This document shows positions 12,705 to 22,435 of a stretch of 51,055 nt of DNA, one piece after another (within the stretch, counting starts at the first letter, position 1; every line of letters begins with the position of its first letter). The position numbers and the translations under genes are program-made. Source of the DNA: Dimargaris cristalligena (taxonomy: Eukaryota; Kickxellomycota; Dimargaritomycetes; Dimargaritales; Dimargaritaceae); contig JANBQC010000152.1 of assembly GCA_027576995.1 (NCBI GenBank), forward strand, positions 1 to 51,055. Reading direction: 5' to 3'. Below the pieces are notes generated by a model. It worked only from the letters and a program-made list of their open reading frames with translations, was not told the origin of the DNA and ran no database searches.

Positions 12705-14021
12705 CTAGCTGATACGCAAGAACTTGCGCAGGAAGATCCACCAGAAACCAAAGCCCGTTATCGTACCGCCCAGATGGCCCGCCGAATCAATGATGTTGGC
12801 TGAGTTCGTGAACATGTTGTAAACATCAAACCCGAACAAACCGAAAATCGCCGTACGACAGGACACGGGAATGACAAACATCACCATAACTTTGGCCGAG
12901 GGGTAGACCATGGCCGCAATCGCCATAATCCCTAAAACTCCCCCCGAGGCTCCAAGCGAGGAGTGCTGTGCAATCATGGGGTGACTGCCCGATGACTCCC
13001 GCACTTTATTGGCCACTAGGCTGACCGTGGAGGAGGCGAGGCACGACAAGAGGTAAATGCCCATGAAGGGGGCTACGCCTAGTAGTTGGGCCACCTAAAA
13101 AACAAAATCGGAATCCGGGAAAATGAATAGGAAGGTATTATGTAGGGGCAGAATTAGTCTCAAAGTAAAGACTCCGCCATGGAGTTAGGTGCGGAGAAGA
13201 TGGAAGCCGGAGTATACCATAAAAAACACAGATGCTGATTCACCATGGAGTTGGGAACCCCCCCCCTTTCACTGTGAAGTCGAACTTACCGGAAGTCCAA
13301 AGGAGTACAGGCCCACCATATTAACACCCAGGTGGAGGAAATCCTTGTGACTGAAGGACGACGTCAACACACTCCAGTAGTAACCACAACGGTAATTTTC
13401 CAGCGATGATGTAAAATTGTGCTTCATCATATTGAACATCTCCAGGTTGCCTTCCATCCTAGCGAGGTTGGAAGCATACCCCCAGAGCAAATATACGGCC
13501 CCGTTCATCCCAATGATCGTAAAGATGGTCCATTTGGCCTTCTCGAACGATGTCCCGAACCGGGATGAATCAGGGGCCCGGCGGAAAGAGTCACTCCCGC
13601 CACCACTACCACCGTAGGCTCCTTTACCGGTAATGGACGCTGGGCGACGGTAGAACCGGCCCTGTTGGAGACGGAACATTAGCTTTAGGTTAGGAAGCCA
13701 TGCTTGGCGGGGGACGGCTCCTCCGGTCCCGAGACTTGAACCGGATAGCGGCTTAGCGACCGACTGATTCAAGCGGTGGAACCAGGGGGACGACGATGAC
13801 GACGACAGGCGACGGGGTAAGGCGAGGGGAGACGAAGGACTGACCAAGCGTTGAATCGACAGAGGCGAACAAGGCGGCAGGGCTTTAGGTACCCGATTGC
13901 CGAACGATCGTACCACATGGGGGCGTTGCCACGGCTGCAGTTGAAAACCGGGCCGAAGGGGTCTAGAGGAGCGTGCAAGAGCACCCCAAGGACGCAAGGG
14001 TAGGCCGAGGAGGGGGCTCAT
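12705..14021 (-). CDS. PCP1: mitochondrial rhomboid protease (Pcp1/Rbd1/PARL type), 373 aa
   Basis: Exons 14021-13290 and 13094-12705 are joined by a 195-bp phase-0 intron (donor GTAAGT, acceptor TTTTTTAG). Rhomboids are intramembrane serine proteases; the Pcp1/PARL branch lies in the mitochondrial inner membrane and cleaves Mgm1 and related substrates. The catalytic serine sits in GASGG (Ser294) and the partner histidine in AGHLGG (His351), in consecutive transmembrane segments. The segment HLGVNMVGLYSFG before the splice is the usual early rhomboid motif. The N-terminal about 150 residues are rich in Arg, Ser and Leu with few acidic residues, fitting a matrix targeting sequence. The ATG at 14021 was taken because no earlier ATG is in frame. 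It lies between the RhoGEF and PheRS genes, all on the minus strand. Confidence 0.92.
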
Positions 14022-14585
14022 GGAAGGGGAGTTGGATTCGTCGGAAAGGGTATAGAGAATAAAAGGGGGGTTATTCACTAAGAATGCGACAAGGGTTGGA
14101 TAAATGGACGATCAGGTAAAGAAGAGGTATACGAACCCAAAAGTTGGGAGAGCTGATCGGGGTGTAGTTAGGAATACAAATGGTTGTGGGAGGGAAATGC
14201 AATGCAACAAGCAAGAAATTATCCAATATCTTCCACCTTCTAAAAAGCTTCCAATCCCACTGAAAATCACCGACCAAGTCACCTTGGCTAAAGGATCTCC
14301 CCCCCCCCACACATGGGCTATATATATTTACACACTTCCTATTATATGCATTCTCAATAAGCGTCTAAATAAATGCAATCGGCCCACATATATACATACC
14401 CCCATTCAACTCTAAATCTATTAGAAATAAGTGTTTATTGATGTCATTTTTTTAGTATAATATTGTATATATATATATATATATAGTTACCAACCATTAT
14501 ACTCCTCCAAGAGATGGGGTTTTCTAACATGTCCCTCTCACACCCAGAGTTCAACCGGAATCGAAAGCAATGATAAACACGATAA
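14022..14585. other. intergenic: rhomboid promoter / PheRS 3' flank
   Basis: No gene seen. It contains a C-rich run near 14300 and a (TA)n run at 14466-14485. The small ORFs on both strands overlap one another and lack support. Confidence 0.5.
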
Positions 14586-16118
14586 CTAGGCCCGGGTCTC
14601 TTCCATCACTTCCTTACCCATCTTCTTATCCAGGCGGCAGATGGGGTTGTTCTGGATCATGCCCAGGTCCACCTTATGGCCCATAAGTTCCCGAATGTTA
14701 TCTACGCCGTACTTGATCATAGTCGGCCGTTCCAGGGACAGACCCCAGGCAATGACCCGCACATCAGGGTCCAATCCGAGCGGACGGCACATTTCAGGGC
14801 GGAACATACCCGAGTTACCGATTTCGACCCACTTCTTGAACCCTTCATGGTAGGAGAAGATCTCGAGCGAGGGCTCGGTGTAGGGGTTGTAGGCGGGCTT
14901 GTAGCGCAGGTTGGTGATGCCCATTTTACGGAAGAATACGTCCATGAATCCAATCAAGTCACCTAAAGTCACGTTACGGTCGGCAATAACGCCTTCGACC
15001 TGGTGGAACTCGGCCAGATGGGTAGCATCCAGGGTTTCGTTACGGAACACCCGGTCAATCGAGAAGTACTTGGCCGGACGGAAGGGCTTCTGCTGGGCCA
15101 GGAGGTGCAGCATATACGAACTGACGGCGGTCGTATGGGTGCGGAGCAGCAATTTCTCGGCTTCGGCGCGGGCCCAGGGGTACCGGTAACCGATGGAACC
15201 GTAGTTCCCCTCGGCGTGCACCTGGCCGACCTTGGCCACCAAATCCGAGGGCAAGTCGGCGCTGCTCACGGGATCCTTCAGGAAGAAAGTATCCTGCAAG
15301 TCCCGGGCGGGGTGCTGCTGGGGCTGGAAGAGGGCATCGAAATTCCAGAAGGACGACTCCACGAACTTATTGGTGGGCATTTCGGTGAAGCCCATTTCAA
15401 AGAAAATGGACCGGAATTCTTCGCGGACTTTCATGAGGGGGTGCAGATGGCCGCTGGGGGGTTGGATACCCACGGCGTTAAAATTGTAACTCTTGAAGGA
15501 CTGGTTCTTCCATTCCCCACTGGCCAATAACTCGGCGGTGATGTCGGTGGCCTGTTTCGTCACGGACAGGGCAAATTGGGGACCTTTAGCAACACGGTAG
15601 GACACGGTCTTGTGTTTCGTGCACAATTTACGCTTCAGGAGGTCTTTGACCGCCGCGGGCTGGGCCAGGGTCCCGGTCCGCTGGATGGTCCGCAAATCGG
15701 CCTGGGTCTGGTCCACAATAGTATCCACCAGCCGAGTGAGACGGCCATCGGCAAACTTGAGCCATTTCTGGGCCAGGGCCTTACCCTGACCGATCTTGGC
15801 ACTGGCGCCTAATTGGGCCTGGAGGTCCTTCACCAGGATGCCCTCGGGGCCAGCGGGGACGGCGTGGAACACCTTGGCTTCGTGACTACCAGTGTCGGCC
15901 ATGGCCTGGCCCTCGGGGGTCAGTTGGAGCACCTCCCGTTCGAGAGGGGCGAAATCGACCATTAGGCGACTTTGCAGACTGGATAGGGCACCCCGTATGG
16001 TCGTTTGGTCGAGGGGCTGGTCGGTCTGGCCCGGCAGCCGGAGGGTTTGGGTGTCGTCGATGGAGCCATTGAGATCGAGAGTCTGCAACAAATGGGAGAT
16101 GAGATCGGTAGACGCCAT
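14586..16118 (-). CDS. FRS2: cytosolic phenylalanyl-tRNA synthetase alpha subunit, 510 aa
   Basis: A single uninterrupted exon codes 510 residues, close to the yeast subunit (503). With the beta subunit it forms the alpha2-beta2 enzyme that charges tRNA-Phe; the alpha subunit holds the class II catalytic core. The N-terminal about 180 residues form the winged-helix tRNA-binding region. Class II motif 2 is seen in the segment SIDRVFRNETLDATHLAEFH and motif 3 in GLDPDVRVIAWGLSLERPTM. The F(W)NFDALFQPQQHPARD segment ahead of motif 2 is typical of archaeal/eukaryotic alpha subunits. The start is the ATG at 16118, which sits in a good CACCATGG context; the frame is open further upstream but that extension is low-complexity and hydrophobic, so not used. 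Confidence 0.97.
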   Translation of the reverse strand: MASTDLISHLLQTLDLNGSIDDTQTLRLPGQTDQPLDQTTIRGALSSLQSRLMVDFAPLEREVLQLTPEGQAMADTGSHEAKVFHAVPAGPEGILVKDLQAQLGASAKIGQGKALAQKWLKFADGRLTRLVDTIVDQTQADLRTIQRTGTLAQPAAVKDLLKRKLCTKHKTVSYRVAKGPQFALSVTKQATDITAELLASGEWKNQSFKSYNFNAVGIQPPSGHLHPLMKVREEFRSIFFEMGFTEMPTNKFVESSFWNFDALFQPQQHPARDLQDTFFLKDPVSSADLPSDLVAKVGQVHAEGNYGSIGYRYPWARAEAEKLLLRTHTTAVSSYMLHLLAQQKPFRPAKYFSIDRVFRNETLDATHLAEFHQVEGVIADRNVTLGDLIGFMDVFFRKMGITNLRYKPAYNPYTEPSLEIFSYHEGFKKWVEIGNSGMFRPEMCRPLGLDPDVRVIAWGLSLERPTMIKYGVDNIRELMGHKVDLGMIQNNPICRLDKKMGKEVMEETRA

Positions 16119-16952
16119 GGTGAAAAAAGAACAAAAGTATGGGGGGGTTATGTATAACAATACAACAATGGGGTAAGGCTGGGGGGTGAACGAAGAGTGG
16201 ATATAGAGGAGCTTGGGTAGAAGCAAATAACCTCGCCTACCTCCCTAATTTTTTTGGAATAGCCGTGTATTAGTTGCTCCCCTTTTTCGGGGTTTAATTG
16301 TGCGGGATATCCACTTGAAAAATCCCACTAATTTCTCGACAAATCCACTAATACATACTCCACCCATTGCCCAAACTCCACTCTCTCTCATCCGTTGTTG
16401 ACTCATTACAATATTAGGCACTTCCATATCGGAACGAGTGAGGGAGACTCGCTGGGCAATTAACCAACTATTGACCAGGGATGTGGTCACGTGGTTTTCT
16501 TCCGTAAGTCATTCTACTTTTAGGTTTGGCTTCAGTGGGTTAGATAAGTTTCAAAGAAGGATAAACATGGAATTACTCAATGGTGTCGAAGACTTTGAAA
16601 CTTAACCACTCAGGTCCAGGTCTATGTTTGAAAACAATCCCCAACTACATAATTGACCATCCACCGTATACGATCTAAAGACCATCATCAATAGAGCATG
16701 CAACACAGCAGTACGATATACACCTCCAGTCCAACCTATTACCAAGAAGAACCCCCTCCCCATCAATTAACCCTTGTAATATTATGTGGTGGCTATTACT
16801 AGGCAATTTAACGGCTGGTCACCACTGTAGCCAGGCTCTGATTCCAGATACAGCACCAGGGGGTCCCCTGATCCAGCCATTTATGGACGGACCTGAATAT
16901 AAAGGCCGACGAGGAATAGTCGACCTCCTTGCCTCTTTTCAGTACTCGATCC

Positions 16953-17123
16953 ATGCAGTCCATAGCTTCAAATCCCGTGGACAGGGAAGAGAGGAGGACA
17001 GACACCCCCGCTCCACTTACCGATATAGATGCAGCCTATCGGAACTTAGCGGATGGATTGCCGCCTCTTCTAATAAAGAGAATCGGCGGACCCATCCCCT
17101 CACAGCCCGGCCGGACATCCTAA
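16953..17123 (+). CDS. possible small ORF, 56 aa, unknown
   Basis: This short ATG-led frame encodes a polar, partly helical peptide with an acidic/basic start and a Pro/Gly-rich end. Its composition looks more protein-like than the overlapping frame 16784-17200, but it uses several codons (aga, agg, ata, cta) uncommon in neighbouring genes. No family is recognised and no splice partners are clear. It may be chance. Confidence 0.15.
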   Translation: MQSIASNPVDREERRTDTPAPLTDIDAAYRNLADGLPPLLIKRIGGPIPSQPGRTS

Positions 17124-17857
17124 TATTCCGTTCGAGCGGTCATGTTAATAACACTAGTGGTGGTCCTTCCTACAAAACTTGGCCCTGGTACAGTAACTGA
17201 TATGTAGTCATTTGGTTGCAGAACGGGGAAGTGGTATTAAGGCCTGATTTCCTGATGTGTCGCTCAAGCATGACAAATTCTCCGGTTTATTCACCTTCAC
17301 TTTCACTTTGTGGATTTTAATTTTTGGGTTCGGCTATTAGCTCTCCACAGGTGTCAAAAAAGAGTCGGTGGATTGTTTTTATAATTAGTGTGGTGGTGCT
17401 TCCGCCCAAAAACATTACATACAAACAATAGAGTTGTATTGGGTATAGGTAATATACATGGAGGTGAATATCGCTTTAAAGCGGAGACCTCCTCTACTCT
17501 GATACTATAAGCCATCCCTTCACATTCTACTGGAGTGTTTACGAGCCGATCCACGGTGACTTGCCCACAAGTGCTACTCGGACCTATTTACTGGAGGGAT
17601 GGTTGTGTTGTACCGTCTCGGGAATGATAACAGCCACATTTTCCCCCTTCCCGATTATTATTTAGTTTCCATACCAGCTGCTTAGGGCTTTGAACGAGGA
17701 GGGAGGAGTCAATAGGAAAACCCGGACAGGAAATTCACTGGCTATAAAATAGTCAAATCCAGCCCATCAACCAGGGGTTTTGTTGTGTGTTTATAGTTGG
17801 TCTACGTTTTCCCATACGAATTCAAAGCCTAGACCCCAATATCATTCCAAGAAGTGG

Positions 17858-17881
17858 TATATATATATATATATATATATT
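17858..17881. repeat. (TA)n microsatellite
   Basis: About 12 TA units are read directly. Similar (TA)n runs occur at 424-448, 4277-4294, 14466-14485, 38578-38592 and inside the Chk2-like intron near 41324-41340. Confidence 0.95.
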
Positions 17882-19278
17882 CCCCTTTGAGAAAAAGGCC
17901 TAACCAATCCCACCGCGACGGCCCTGGTTGCTTATTTATTATCCACTCCCCTCCCATTCCCTGGATGTTCAAAAACAGCAGCTATTAGAAGGTCACCTGG
18001 ACTGTTTGAATCATTCATTCCACAAGCTTGGCAGTGGAGGGGGAAAAAGAGTAACCAACTGCTATATAAGCCAAAAGAGTAGTAGTATGTGGGCCAGTAG
18101 TAGCCCAAGGGAGTGGATATTGCATTTTGTAGGCCAATGTTCCACCAATGGTGTGAATAATGTGACCCAGCCCCACATTGGCTGGCTGAGCCACACCCAC
18201 ACACCCTACTACCTTCACTTTGGTCAAGAGGGGTCCAAGGGATTGCTTGGTGTTGGAGCAGTGATGATGAATGATTTCCAGGGTCGGGATCGATAGAAAG
18301 CGAGAGGAATGAGAGCTGGCTAGTTTAAAGGGAGGGATTTATTACTATCCATTCTCCTTGAAGTAGGCGGCAACAATGACTCGTCAGCCTGCAGGATATT
18401 CTTCTCATAGGCTATTTTATGTAGTAAGTAGGGAGGGGGAGAGTATAGAGTATAATAAGTAGTAGTAATTCATCTCCCCCCTTTTACTACTCTCTACACT
18501 ATGTACGGAGTATCTCTATCTGCTTGGACGGGTCAATGAGAGGTTTTTACGTGTTGTCCACCATGTGACCTTTTTCTCCGTTGCCGGTGGGTAGGGCGTA
18601 AAACAGCTTTGTTATGGCCATAGATTGGGGGAAGCCCCTCTCTCCCTTATGGCTTGGGTCTGGGAGAGCCAATAGGAGGAATATGGATACACTTGGCAGG
18701 GGTGACCGCGTGTGGCAAGTAAGAGAAGAGAAGAGTTATTATATACTACATACTCAGAGACCTCTCCCTCTTCTCTTCTTTCTGTAAACCTCCGTTTTTT
18801 ACTCCTCCATTCCTTTATTCTTTACCGACCCGTCTGCGCAACTTTATCATATTATCGTTTGCCTTTATAAGTCAAGTCCTCTCCTCTTCTTCTTTACTTG
18901 AGCACTACTACCCACTCATTCCCAATCTCACCCCCTCCCTCCCAACGCTTCTCTACTATTCGCGCTTTTGACCCCCTCCATACCCGGTGGCTCTTTTTTG
19001 GCTCCTTCGTTTCGTTTTCAGAGCCGAACCCTGTCCGCGTCCCTTTATTAACCACGGCGACGGGCCCTCTATTTTTACCTAAAGACGCGCTTGAGTTCTT
19101 TTTATATCTACTCTCCTTTGTTTGGTTGTGTAAACTAATTATATATATACCGTATCCGACTTCGTATATTCTTCTAATCTTGGCCCCACCCGCAGCACCT
19201 TGTTGTATTCGTTCTCGAGCTCATATAACGCTTGCTATACTACCCTTCTCCCCTCTCCCGAATTTTCACCGTGGCTGA

Positions 19279-21228
19279 ATGCTCCTCACCTCTTCTCCCT
19301 TTCTTTTGGACCCCCTTGCCCTAGTAGCCCCCTTACCTCCCCACCATATGGCCCATACTCAAACCCCAACAGCCCCCGCTACCAGCACCAGCCATCATGG
19401 CCCCCCGCACCAGTCGGTTTCGGCTCAAAAACCCCCACCCAGCCAGGCCAGTAATGGTTCTAGAAGGGCTGGTCGACGCCGCTACACCGTATCGGATGGC
19501 CGGACCATCCCCCAACACTCTCAGTCGAACGAAGAGTATCAGCAACCCCAGCGCTCTAATAATAACAACAACAACAATAATAATAACCACCACCAGCAAC
19601 ATTCCACGCGCCGCGCCTACGGCAATGGGGTAGACTTCACCCACCACGCCCACCCGCCAGCGTCGAAACGCCACTTGCCTGCCCTCCACGCCCAAAACGC
19701 CAAAGGCGGTTATTTCCAACAGAATCCCCGCGGTGGTGGTGGTCCTAACGGAAACAACACCCCCAACGGCAAGTCCCAGGGCGGATACACTTCCAACGGT
19801 AACGGCCATAATTTCCAACGGTCCCAGGCCCTACCGGCGGCGGGTCGTCGCGGACGCCGTCGTTCCAGCCTAGCCGTCGATGTGGGAATCAGCGATCTCC
19901 TCCTGACCACCACCACCAACGCCAACGACTACGGTCGCCACGCCGGAGGGTCCAAGACCCCCCTGGGTGGAGCCAAGCAGGCCGTGACTCGGTATGCCGG
20001 GGCGAGTTTCCAGAACTCCCCCGAACCCAGTGCTCTGCCCTTCCCCATTCCCCTGTTCCAGGGGGGGGGTACTGGCAACAGCAACAACAGCGGTGCGCCC
20101 CAGCCACTAACCTCGGACCCCCAACAGCAGCAGCACTCCCCTGAGAATAGCTCGACCATCCGGGCCCTGTTTGGGGACAATTTCCAGCCCCCGGCCGTAG
20201 TTGTTGACCCACTGGGTAGCGGCAACCTCGTTTCTGCGTCGCCAGGCCCTCTCTCCGCCGCCCGTATCCGCTCCCAGCTGACCCAGAGTCTCCAGGCGCG
20301 TGCGGCTGCCAACGGCACCGGGTCAACTACCCCCGCTCGGACCCACAGCGTGTCGACTAACCTACCCAGCCGGACCGAGCTCGAAACTAGCTCAACTGCC
20401 AACGGCCCCCCTCAGGCCAAACCGCCGGTCCGTTCCAACTCAACGTCTCAGGAGGTCCTTCGCGAAAAGTCACGCAAGCTTCTCAGTCTACTCACTGAGT
20501 CGCCCCCACCCGCGACCGCCAAGTCGATCCAGGGAAGTGGCGGGAATAACGCCCATCGTCAGAATGCTCCACCCCCGTCGACTTCTTCTACCGTTTCCAA
20601 TGGTGGTAATGGTAGTGGGTTGTTGCCATCGTCTGATCTGTCCCCTGGGCCGGTCGCCAACCTATCCAGCCTCTTCTCCAAGCTTATCTCCTCCTCCCCG
20701 CAATCCCCTCGCTCCGGGGGTGAGCACCCCGCGACCAAGTCAGGATCCTCCTCTCCCACTTCCACTGTGGCGGCGACCCCCGAACGCTCCCCGCGTACTA
20801 CTACTACTACTACTGGCAAGGCCTCGCAGCAGACCAACGGTCAGCGCTTGCCACTAGGTAACAACAACAACCCCACCACCCCTAACAATCACTCCACTCC
20901 GGCGAAGGGCACTGCCACTCCCCAGCGTACTCCTCGCCAACTCGCTTCCGCTTCCGCCAAAGCGGGCCCCAAAGCCAACCGGCGCTACCCCAAGGCGAAC
21001 TCCCCCGACAGCGCCAACGATGTCTTTGGCCAGTCCCCCGCGGCCCCGAGACGTACTCCCAACCGCAAGGCCTCGCCCCCGGTAGGGATGGTGATGGTCC
21101 CCTCGCCCCGTATGAACACCGGTCGTGAAGGAACGTCCTCCTCCTCCCACCGTACCCCTAAACCGGCCGCAGCCGTCGTGCCCTCTCACCAACCCAAGGG
21201 CAATGTCAACCTGAAAGTGTCAGGCTAG
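19279..21228 (+). CDS. low-complexity protein with Edc1/PNRC-type decapping-activator motif, 649 aa
   Basis: One exon. Most of the protein is disordered, rich in Ser, Pro, Asn, Gly and Thr, with a run of ten Asn (94-103). One segment stands out: residues 239-260 begin YAGASF and continue SPEPSALPFP. This matches the Edc1/PNRC short linear motif, in which YAG-x-x-F contacts Dcp2 and the following proline-rich part binds the Dcp1 EVH1 domain, stimulating mRNA decapping in the cytoplasm or P-bodies. Arg-rich patches (62-68, 190-195) could bind RNA. Short hydrophobic helices (for example REKSRKLLSLL and LSSLFSKLI) may be further docking motifs. The first ATG (19279) and the one at codon 24 (19348) are both in weak context, so the start is uncertain. 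Function is inferred from the motif alone. Confidence 0.75.
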   Translation: MLLTSSPFLLDPLALVAPLPPHHMAHTQTPTAPATSTSHHGPPHQSVSAQKPPPSQASNGSRRAGRRRYTVSDGRTIPQHSQSNEEYQQPQRSNNNNNNNNNNHHQQHSTRRAYGNGVDFTHHAHPPASKRHLPALHAQNAKGGYFQQNPRGGGGPNGNNTPNGKSQGGYTSNGNGHNFQRSQALPAAGRRGRRRSSLAVDVGISDLLLTTTTNANDYGRHAGGSKTPLGGAKQAVTRYAGASFQNSPEPSALPFPIPLFQGGGTGNSNNSGAPQPLTSDPQQQQHSPENSSTIRALFGDNFQPPAVVVDPLGSGNLVSASPGPLSAARIRSQLTQSLQARAAANGTGSTTPARTHSVSTNLPSRTELETSSTANGPPQAKPPVRSNSTSQEVLREKSRKLLSLLTESPPPATAKSIQGSGGNNAHRQNAPPPSTSSTVSNGGNGSGLLPSSDLSPGPVANLSSLFSKLISSSPQSPRSGGEHPATKSGSSSPTSTVAATPERSPRTTTTTTGKASQQTNGQRLPLGNNNNPTTPNNHSTPAKGTATPQRTPRQLASASAKAGPKANRRYPKANSPDSANDVFGQSPAAPRRTPNRKASPPVGMVMVPSPRMNTGREGTSSSSHRTPKPAAAVVPSHQPKGNVNLKVSG

Positions 21229-22435
21229 TGTGCGTGTGTGTACTGCCAGTTGGTCCTGTCCCTTTCTCCCACTTTGTTCGACCCACACCGCCACCACCAC
21301 TTACCCCTTCGATGTCCCCTATAATCCATAATAAATGTCCCCCTTTTAGTCCGCCTTGTCTGCCCAGTTGTAACGACGCATCCGCCCTTGTCTTTCTTTG
21401 TGTAGAGATGTTTGGGCATTCAAGGCGGAATCAACTGTAAACCTTACTCGTGATATATATGTGTTCCAGTGTATGGAGAACAGCGAAGAAGTCTCTCTCT
21501 CTCTCATGTGCCCTTTTTCTTTGGGTTTGAATAGTGATTAAGAATGCATGCGGGTATGCTTGGGTAGCTGGGAAATTCTTCATCGCCCTTGTCTCCTCCT
21601 ATCCTTCTCCCCTTGGTATTGGTGGTAGTTATGAGGGGGAGAGGTAAAGGCTACTCTCCCACTGGTCGGTATTCCCATTATTTGCATATTAAAGGCTGTT
21701 CGCGGATGGGTTCTTTTATTCTCATTTAAAAATGAATGCAGTGTTTAAAGCGAATCCATCAGCAGGGGTGACTACAATAGAAGGGGGTGAAGTATCTCGG
21801 ACTGCGGTGGCCCGGTTAAGCAGGTAGGTATATGGCCTTGTGCCTCAATTGGGTGTATGCTGTTGGGTAAGCTTATATGAGTGTGCAAAGGTAATAACTA
21901 ATATATATATAAACACCTAAGAAAGCCATTACTATATGACAATGCACATTCCGTCGTTAAATATTCTCCCACGGCGGTCCCAAATTTCAGCCATGGGGTT
22001 GAGCTGCGGGCTTTGTAATAGGGAGCTTCACAACTCCAGTTGATCGCACAGCCAACTGGTAAAAAAATTGTGGGTTGTGTGGGTTGAAGAGTCACCACCT
22101 GCGGTATACCCAAAAAGTGGTAGTGGGGTCCAATTTATCAATTTTATAATGCCCCCCCCCTGTATGCATAACGCCAGTCCTCAGCTCATTCAGGTCATCT
22201 CTCTTCAGTTGGTTTAGATTGGTTTGTTCTTTTTTGCTTGTTATTAGCTTTAGCCATTGGTGCTAATTAGACCTTTGTTATTCCTTGTCGGTCCCCGCAG
22301 TATACTCCTTACACACACATATATATATATTACTAGCAAAAAACCAACCTCAACACCCACTCGTCCCGGCACTTTGGCAACCATCCCCCTCCTTATCCTT
22401 TAAACTCACCGCTACTGCTTCATCGTACCACCACC
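21229..22435. other. intergenic: 3' flank and ProRS promoter
   Basis: No gene is seen. A polyadenylation-like AATAAA lies at 21330-21335, about 100 bp after the stop. A CT-dinucleotide run is at about 21493-21505. The ProRS 5' flank holds a short (TA)n run near 22320-22331. Small reading frames on either strand lack support. Confidence 0.5.
21330..21335 (+). terminator. candidate polyadenylation signal AATAAA
   Basis: Exact AATAAA about 100 bp downstream of the stop codon of the decapping-motif gene, at a plausible 3' UTR distance. It rests on this motif only. Confidence 0.4.

Larger units (their letters stand above)
16119..19278. other. long intergenic region, no firm gene
   Basis: About 3.1 kb separate the divergently oriented PheRS alpha and the decapping-motif gene. 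No family is recognised. Overlapping short frames occur at 16784-17200 and one ATG-led 56-codon frame at 16953-17123. A (TA)n run lies at 17858-17881. A purine/pyrimidine inverted pair (gagaagagaagag near 18722-18735 and ctcttctcttc near 18768-18779) and C/T-rich tracts mark the probable promoter of the next gene. Confidence 0.45.

Noticed and set aside
16784..17200. 138-codon plus-strand frame in the intergenic region
   Set aside because: Composition looks random, it overlaps other frames of equal quality, and no family is recognised.
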